Position numbers and translations under genes: made by a program
Assembly: GCF_018691265.1 (NCBI RefSeq)
Contig: NW_024881272.1
Span: forward strand, 22,247,323 to 22,311,322
Source of the DNA: Tyto alba
Taxonomy: Eukaryota; Chordata; Aves; Strigiformes; Tytonidae
Direction of reading: 5' to 3'
Length of the DNA: 64,000 nt
The notes under the pieces: generated by a model
What the model was told of the DNA's origin: nothing
Seen by the model: the letters and a program-made list of their open reading frames with translations, nothing else
Database searches by the model: none
In this document: positions 59,289-64,000 of the stretch, in pieces
Position numbering within the stretch: the first letter of the stretch is position 1
How the letters are laid out: each line of letters begins with the position of its first letter

Positions 59289-59439
59289 TCTGCCGGGCGC
59301 CGTGCGAGGCGGTCGGCAGGCGGGGTGGGCGCGCCCGCCGGGCTGCGGCAAGCGGCCGGAGAGCATCGGGCCGACCTCCTCGGGTACCCGCTGAAGTGGA
59401 AACCGTACGGCCACGGTGTTGTATTTATGAGGCAATGCC

Positions 59440-62400
59440 TAAAAACAATGCCTGTAAATTACGCTGTTCGTGCCCTGAGGTATCTACGCGCTATAGATCA
59501 CCGTGTACGAGGGATGAAATAGGCTGGAGAAAAAAGTCTGGTCTAGCACCCAGTGGAAAATCACTGTAGACTTCCCCTGTGCGCAGGCAAAGCCAGCGTT
59601 AGGAAAATCCTCTTAGAAACGTAAAGCTCAGCTAGTGGGTTTCAGAGTTAGGATTTAAAGTGGTGGAAGAAAGAAATGAATGGGTGGTCTCTATATCCTA
59701 AAAGGCAATGGAAAATGGAAAATGACTAACCCTGTAAGAGGATATACTTTCAACTCAAACATTTTTTAACTATCCTTTCTCTTTGGAAACAATACTTCAT
59801 GACAGAAAAAGAATATAATGGAAGTGACTTAAAAATTTGTGTCTTCCTTGAGTGGATAGCTCTTGGTGCCTGAAGAGAAGGACCAGGTATTTTTCATCAG
59901 CTTACTGAGCATGCTTTTGTTATTCACTGGGAGAATACCAGGTTTTATTCCAAGTAGATAAAGCAAGTTTTCTACCAGAGTTAGGACTGGTGTTACCATT
60001 TTTTCAGGAATCCCGGATACTCTTAGAGTTGATACATTTTAAAAAGGTAGAAATAGGGAGGAATGGGAGATGAAATTCAACACCACCTACTGATTAAAAG
60101 AATATAAAGGAACTTAGTATGTGAAGTTAAGGTTAATTTGTCCTATTTCTTGACCTAAGAAGACTATTCTCAAGTTTGGTAACAATATTATTCATGTACT
60201 TTGTTATGCTGAAGTAATTTCTGTAGTAAACTGGCAAAGATTCCAGTAAAGTTTTTAGAACAACACAGTTCTTTACAAAACTGACAGAAAAATGCACATG
60301 TTAAAAAATCTGAATACACATGTCTAGGTATGTAGCTTCAATAGGCATGTACAATTTGGAGTGAATGCTGCTGTTTTTTTTTTCTGAAGTGTGAAGAATA
60401 TCTATGTGACAATTACTGAAGTTCCAGAATTCTGTAGTATTCCAAATAGTTAAACATTCAGATACAAAATTGCATCCCTGTGTCACTCTTACTTTGTTGC
60501 CATAAAATGAAAATAAATGTTAAACATGATTGTTCCGATGCATCACTAGTAAAATAACTGTGAGTGCAAATAAGACTGAACTTAGGGCTTACTGGTTTCT
60601 TATACTGTTCTTCAGAAGCTGTACAGGCAAAATAATAAAAGCCTGTAATGAAGATACAATTACTAATGCAGGTAATTGCTATCTTCAGAATAAGCATTTT
60701 ATTCTTAAAATCTTCTACCACCATTCCCTTACTGAACCCTGTAAAATGATCTGATAAAATGGCTCCATAGTTAGGGACATCAACAGAATAAAAACATATA
60801 TTTGTTTATTTCAACATCTATTGAAGTGTTAACTACTATAACTAGGCAGATGAAGACATTAACTTTAATTCAAAAAATTTTTGAAAGATTGTAAAATCTG
60901 TTATGTTTCTTTAGAAAATATTAGGCTCACTGTGTGAGCTTAAGATCATTTTCAAGATCAGTTGAATTATCTCAGTGTTTGGTATTTTTCTGTGTGTGAT
61001 AGGTTTTTCATGGTAGGCACTACACAAGTCTATGATGTCAAGGAATTCTGCTGAAGTAGGTTGCTGGTCATGATGCTTTAAATTATGGTTCACATTTCTC
61101 TGAAGGCTCACATGAACAAATACTTTTTTCTTAGTGAATGCAAAGAATAAACAGGAAAAAAAAAACAACTGTGAGTTCAAGAGAAGTTACAGGCTTTTTT
61201 TTTTTTCTTTCTTTTAAGTATGACTCTATACATGCACTAAGCAAAAATGTGTTAAAAAGTCATTTTGAATATTAAATGGTTCACTTAATTGAATGATGCA
61301 GTATGATGCATTGAGATAGGTGGGCTGAAACAAACCTTCCAGTGGAAACAATGGAGACAGCTAGCAATATACTGCAAAGTTCTCTCCCAAATATATGGGA
61401 AGCATTTGATGAGAATCTTACTGCATCAATATGATCATGAGCAGTCAGTGTGAAAACTTGAGTTCTATTCCAAGTTTAGTTTTACTTCATTCTTAACCTC
61501 ACAGTAAAACAAAGATGCTTCATGTATCCCATGTGGAGGTTCATGGTTTTCAGCTTTTGATTTTTCTGAGGTTCTTGGGAGAGCATGGAATACTTCTGAA
61601 GGGTTCATGAAAGGTGACAGAAATAGTCTTGTTGCCCCTGGACACGATTGCTGTCTAGGAGTTCCTGCCTCAGTAACAATTCTTTAGAGTTCTGCGATGT
61701 GAGGAAGGCTGAAATTATAGAACCTTTCCAGAGCCTTTCTCTGTTTTTCTAATATATAAACATTGGGTTCAGGAAGTCCCAGAGCTGGAAAGGACATGGG
61801 GAAGCTATATATTCTTTTAAAAATTTTATGCTTCTGTGTCTGTCTTCTTTTGGTCGGTGGTAGAAACAGGATACTGGGCTTAAATGGACCTTTCATCTGA
61901 GCCAGTAGAGCTGTTCATATGAGATATCTAGGTACTCTCCCAGTACAAACTATCAGGTATCACTGGGGGCATGAAGTGAAGATATACTGTAGCTTCAGAA
62001 CAGGAGTGTAAAATGGAATGTAAGAGAAACTACCAAACTTGATTTTTTTTTTTTTTTAATTACTGAAAATGCGAAGAAGCAACTTTCAGATGAGGTCAAC
62101 GCAACACAGAAGCTCGTGAAAAAGCAGATGTGATAATGAGATACATCCGTAGAGGAAGATAGGCAATCTTTTCAGATAGAGTAGGAAGTGTTGAAATGGA
62201 GGAAGGGCAGTGTGGGAGGGAGGGGCTACCCTGGGCTTGGTAGGATTTAGAGATGAAGGATGAATCACCGTTTTTAATTTTATCTTACAGTTTTAGACTT
62301 TAGCATAAACTTTTACAAAATGTGTTACTGCAGCTAAGCATATTAAGCCACCAAAGTTATATCAGTACAGTGAGTTATCGTGGTTGCTACAGGGTGAAAG

Positions 62401-64000
62401 GTGTGTGAGAATTTTGTTAACAAAAAGTGAAAGGCTTTGTCCATATAATAACATGTAGAGAATCTGTAACATTAACTAGAATTCTACAAGGGATGCTTTC
62501 CATATGGACAGGAATAGAGACCGGATCCACAGGGACATGAGTTTCAATATCCTTTGGCCTTTCTGATGATTATTATGACAAGAGAGATGCAGATGACACC
62601 AAGAAACAAAATCTACTGTGAGCAGAACTCCTGGGTCTGGTTTTGTTCAGGACTGCAGGTTTGGATCTTCATGATTCCAGGTGTGAAAAGTGGCTATTAA
62701 ATACAAATCTGGTAGCATGAGGTGAAGTCTCACTGTATTCATTGCTTTCTATTACTTGGAATAATGCATTCAGAAAGCTGCTTCAAGAATAATAATAATA
62801 CAAAAAAAAAAAAAAGGAAACCACAAAAAACCTAAGTCTAAACCTTTACTAATTCATTATACCTGTCTTTCTAAAGCATTTGAGTTAAATCAGCATTAAT
62901 TAGCACTGATTTTTTTTTTTTTTAAGGTTGTTAGGGCTTTATTGGAAACTCGGATATTTTTAATGTTTTAACAGACCTTGCAAAATGTGCAAGATGAAAC
63001 ATACATTCATGTTTCCATTTCTGTTCTGAAAAGGAACTTTACAGTTCAAAGCAGAATTGATAATATGACTGAAATTGAGGAGATTTGGCCTGAAAAACTT
63101 CTTATTTTTGTATTTGAAGTGTCTTTCAGCAGTACTGCACATAAATTACAAATAGACACGGAACTGCAGGCATACTTGTCCAGATGCATCTTGTATTTGA
63201 GAGTAATGCTTTTTAAATGTCATGCCATTGGTTCAGGAAGAGAATTTACAACTCATCTTGAAAAAAATTCCTAAATTATTAATTTACTGTAGTATTTCCA
63301 GTCTTGTGAGGTTTTAAATATTTTATTGAACAGCTGTTAGTATGACATTCACAAAGACTGATAGACACACATACTTGAGTAAGTGTATACATTTTATATA
63401 TTTAATAAAGATCTTGTATATTATTTATATATAAATAGTTGTTTATATATAAATAAAATATATGAAAGTATATATATGCAGGTATATAATACAGTATCTA
63501 ACGTAGTGTATTATTCCTATACAAACAATACTTTAATAATATTATATGTATAGGAATGTTTGTAGGAATAATATAGACTATTTATACACATGCACGCACA
63601 CATAAAAAGCCCCTTTGATAACCAAAGGGAACTGAAATTACTCTTGATTCGAAGGGATCTTACTGCAAGGCAATGGAAATAAAGACCAAGTCAAAGATAA
63701 GAAACTGAAAGTTTAATAGGTAGTGTGTCTGAGGTGCCTTCTAGAAAAGGTTTGTTTTCCCCCATGCTGTCAAAGCCCTAGGTTATTTAATATTCAAAGG
63801 AGCGATTGGTTGTATAGCGGAAGGAACAAACCTATAACTGCAAAGCCAACAGGCAAAGTGGAAAGAGATGTTGGTAACAGTGCTAGAGGCTGCAAACAGA
63901 TCAAGGAGTGTGCATCGCTGAGTTAGGACGGAAGTTTAGTTGCAAGTATTGATAAAGAAATGCTAGATTGGATGGATAATAACTGGGCAAAGAAAGCTTA
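59440..64000 (+). other. Probable first intron of the plus-strand gene (USP33 by synteny)
   Basis: AT-rich sequence with A/T tracts and no recognised coding exon. The ORF at 62978-63274 and others carry no motif. An AT-rich segment with inverted repeats lies at about 63390-63580. I looked for the conserved N-terminal zinc-finger exon of USP33 and did not see it. Confidence 0.5.
63390..63580. repeat. AT-rich segment with inverted repeats
   Basis: TATATAAATA-type repeats (63390-63480) are followed by TATTATTCCTATACAAACA and, about 50 bp on, TGTTTGTAGGAATAAT, which pair imperfectly. It is probably AT-rich satellite-like DNA. Confidence 0.65.

Larger units (their letters stand above)
57715..59420. 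promoter_or_regulatory. CpG island, divergent promoter of MIGA1 (minus) and probably USP33 (plus)
   Basis: About 1.7 kb of dense CpG sequence flanks the MIGA1 start exon by 600 bp. Minus- and plus-strand donors face away from a central cluster of promoter motifs: ETS at 58213-58220, E-boxes at 58270-58275 and 58399-58404, and YY1-like sites at 58306-58436. USP33 is the head-to-head neighbour in human; the plus-strand identity here is inferred from synteny, not from coding sequence. Confidence 0.75.

Noticed and set aside
58384..59394. 336-codon plus-strand ORF (and 345-codon minus-strand ORF at 58398-59435)
   Set aside because: They run through the 35-bp minisatellite and CpG island. GC-rich sequence lacks stop codons in every frame, and the repeat is open in all plus frames. 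No recognised domain and no gene-like start.
62978..63274. 98-codon plus-strand ORF after a TTTTAACAG acceptor-like sequence
   Set aside because: The acceptor-like context is suggestive, but the translation matches nothing I recognise in USP33 or other families.
59440..64000. Coding exons of USP33 on the plus strand
   Set aside because: I looked for the conserved N-terminal zinc-finger region and did not find it. Only the promoter side is inferred from synteny.

Overview
The window is vertebrate nuclear DNA, most likely from a bird. Three things suggest this: an old CR1-type LINE, compact but multi-exon genes with GT-AG introns, and AT-rich introns set against very GC-rich promoters. A non-avian sauropsid cannot be excluded. 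Nearly all protein-coding sequence lies on the minus strand in two genes arranged head to tail, which matches the conserved USP33 - MIGA1 - NEXN order on human 1p31.

Layout from right to left, in the direction of transcription. (1) 57.7-59.4 kb is a CpG island that looks like a divergent promoter. MIGA1 leaves it on the minus strand. A plus-strand transcript, inferred from synteny to be USP33, leaves on the other side with a candidate non-coding first exon ending near 58719. The island holds three YY1-like sites, two CACGTG E-boxes, an ETS site and a 35-bp G-quadruplex-capable minisatellite of nine identical copies. (2) 57.1-17.0 kb is MIGA1 (mitoguardin 1), complete. Fifteen coding exons join in phase into a 601-residue protein, colinear with the human protein as I remember it. 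Its first coding intron carries a decayed CR1 element. (3) About 17-12.7 kb holds the MIGA1 3' UTR and a short intergenic gap. (4) 12.7-11.4 kb is a second CpG island, read as the NEXN promoter, with muscle-type motifs (E-box, MEF2 and TATA in order, a second MEF2 site, CArG-like and M-CAT sites). (5) 4.96 kb to the left edge is the 5' part of NEXN (nexilin): seven coding exons, 287 residues, with the rest of the gene beyond position 1.

Functionally, MIGA1 is an outer-mitochondrial-membrane protein that promotes mitochondrial fusion. NEXN is an F-actin-binding Z-disc protein of heart and skeletal muscle. They are neighbours by synteny, not members of one pathway.

I found no CRISPR array, no convincing tRNA or rRNA gene and no previously undescribed system. 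The points most worth a second look are the tandem G4 minisatellite in the divergent promoter, the compact muscle promoter of NEXN with a possible divergent antisense transcript, a 6-nt tandem splice donor in MIGA1, a phospho-FFAT-like motif ending exactly at an exon junction, and a near-perfect 26-bp palindrome in a MIGA1 intron. All gene names rest on reading protein similarity by eye from memory.
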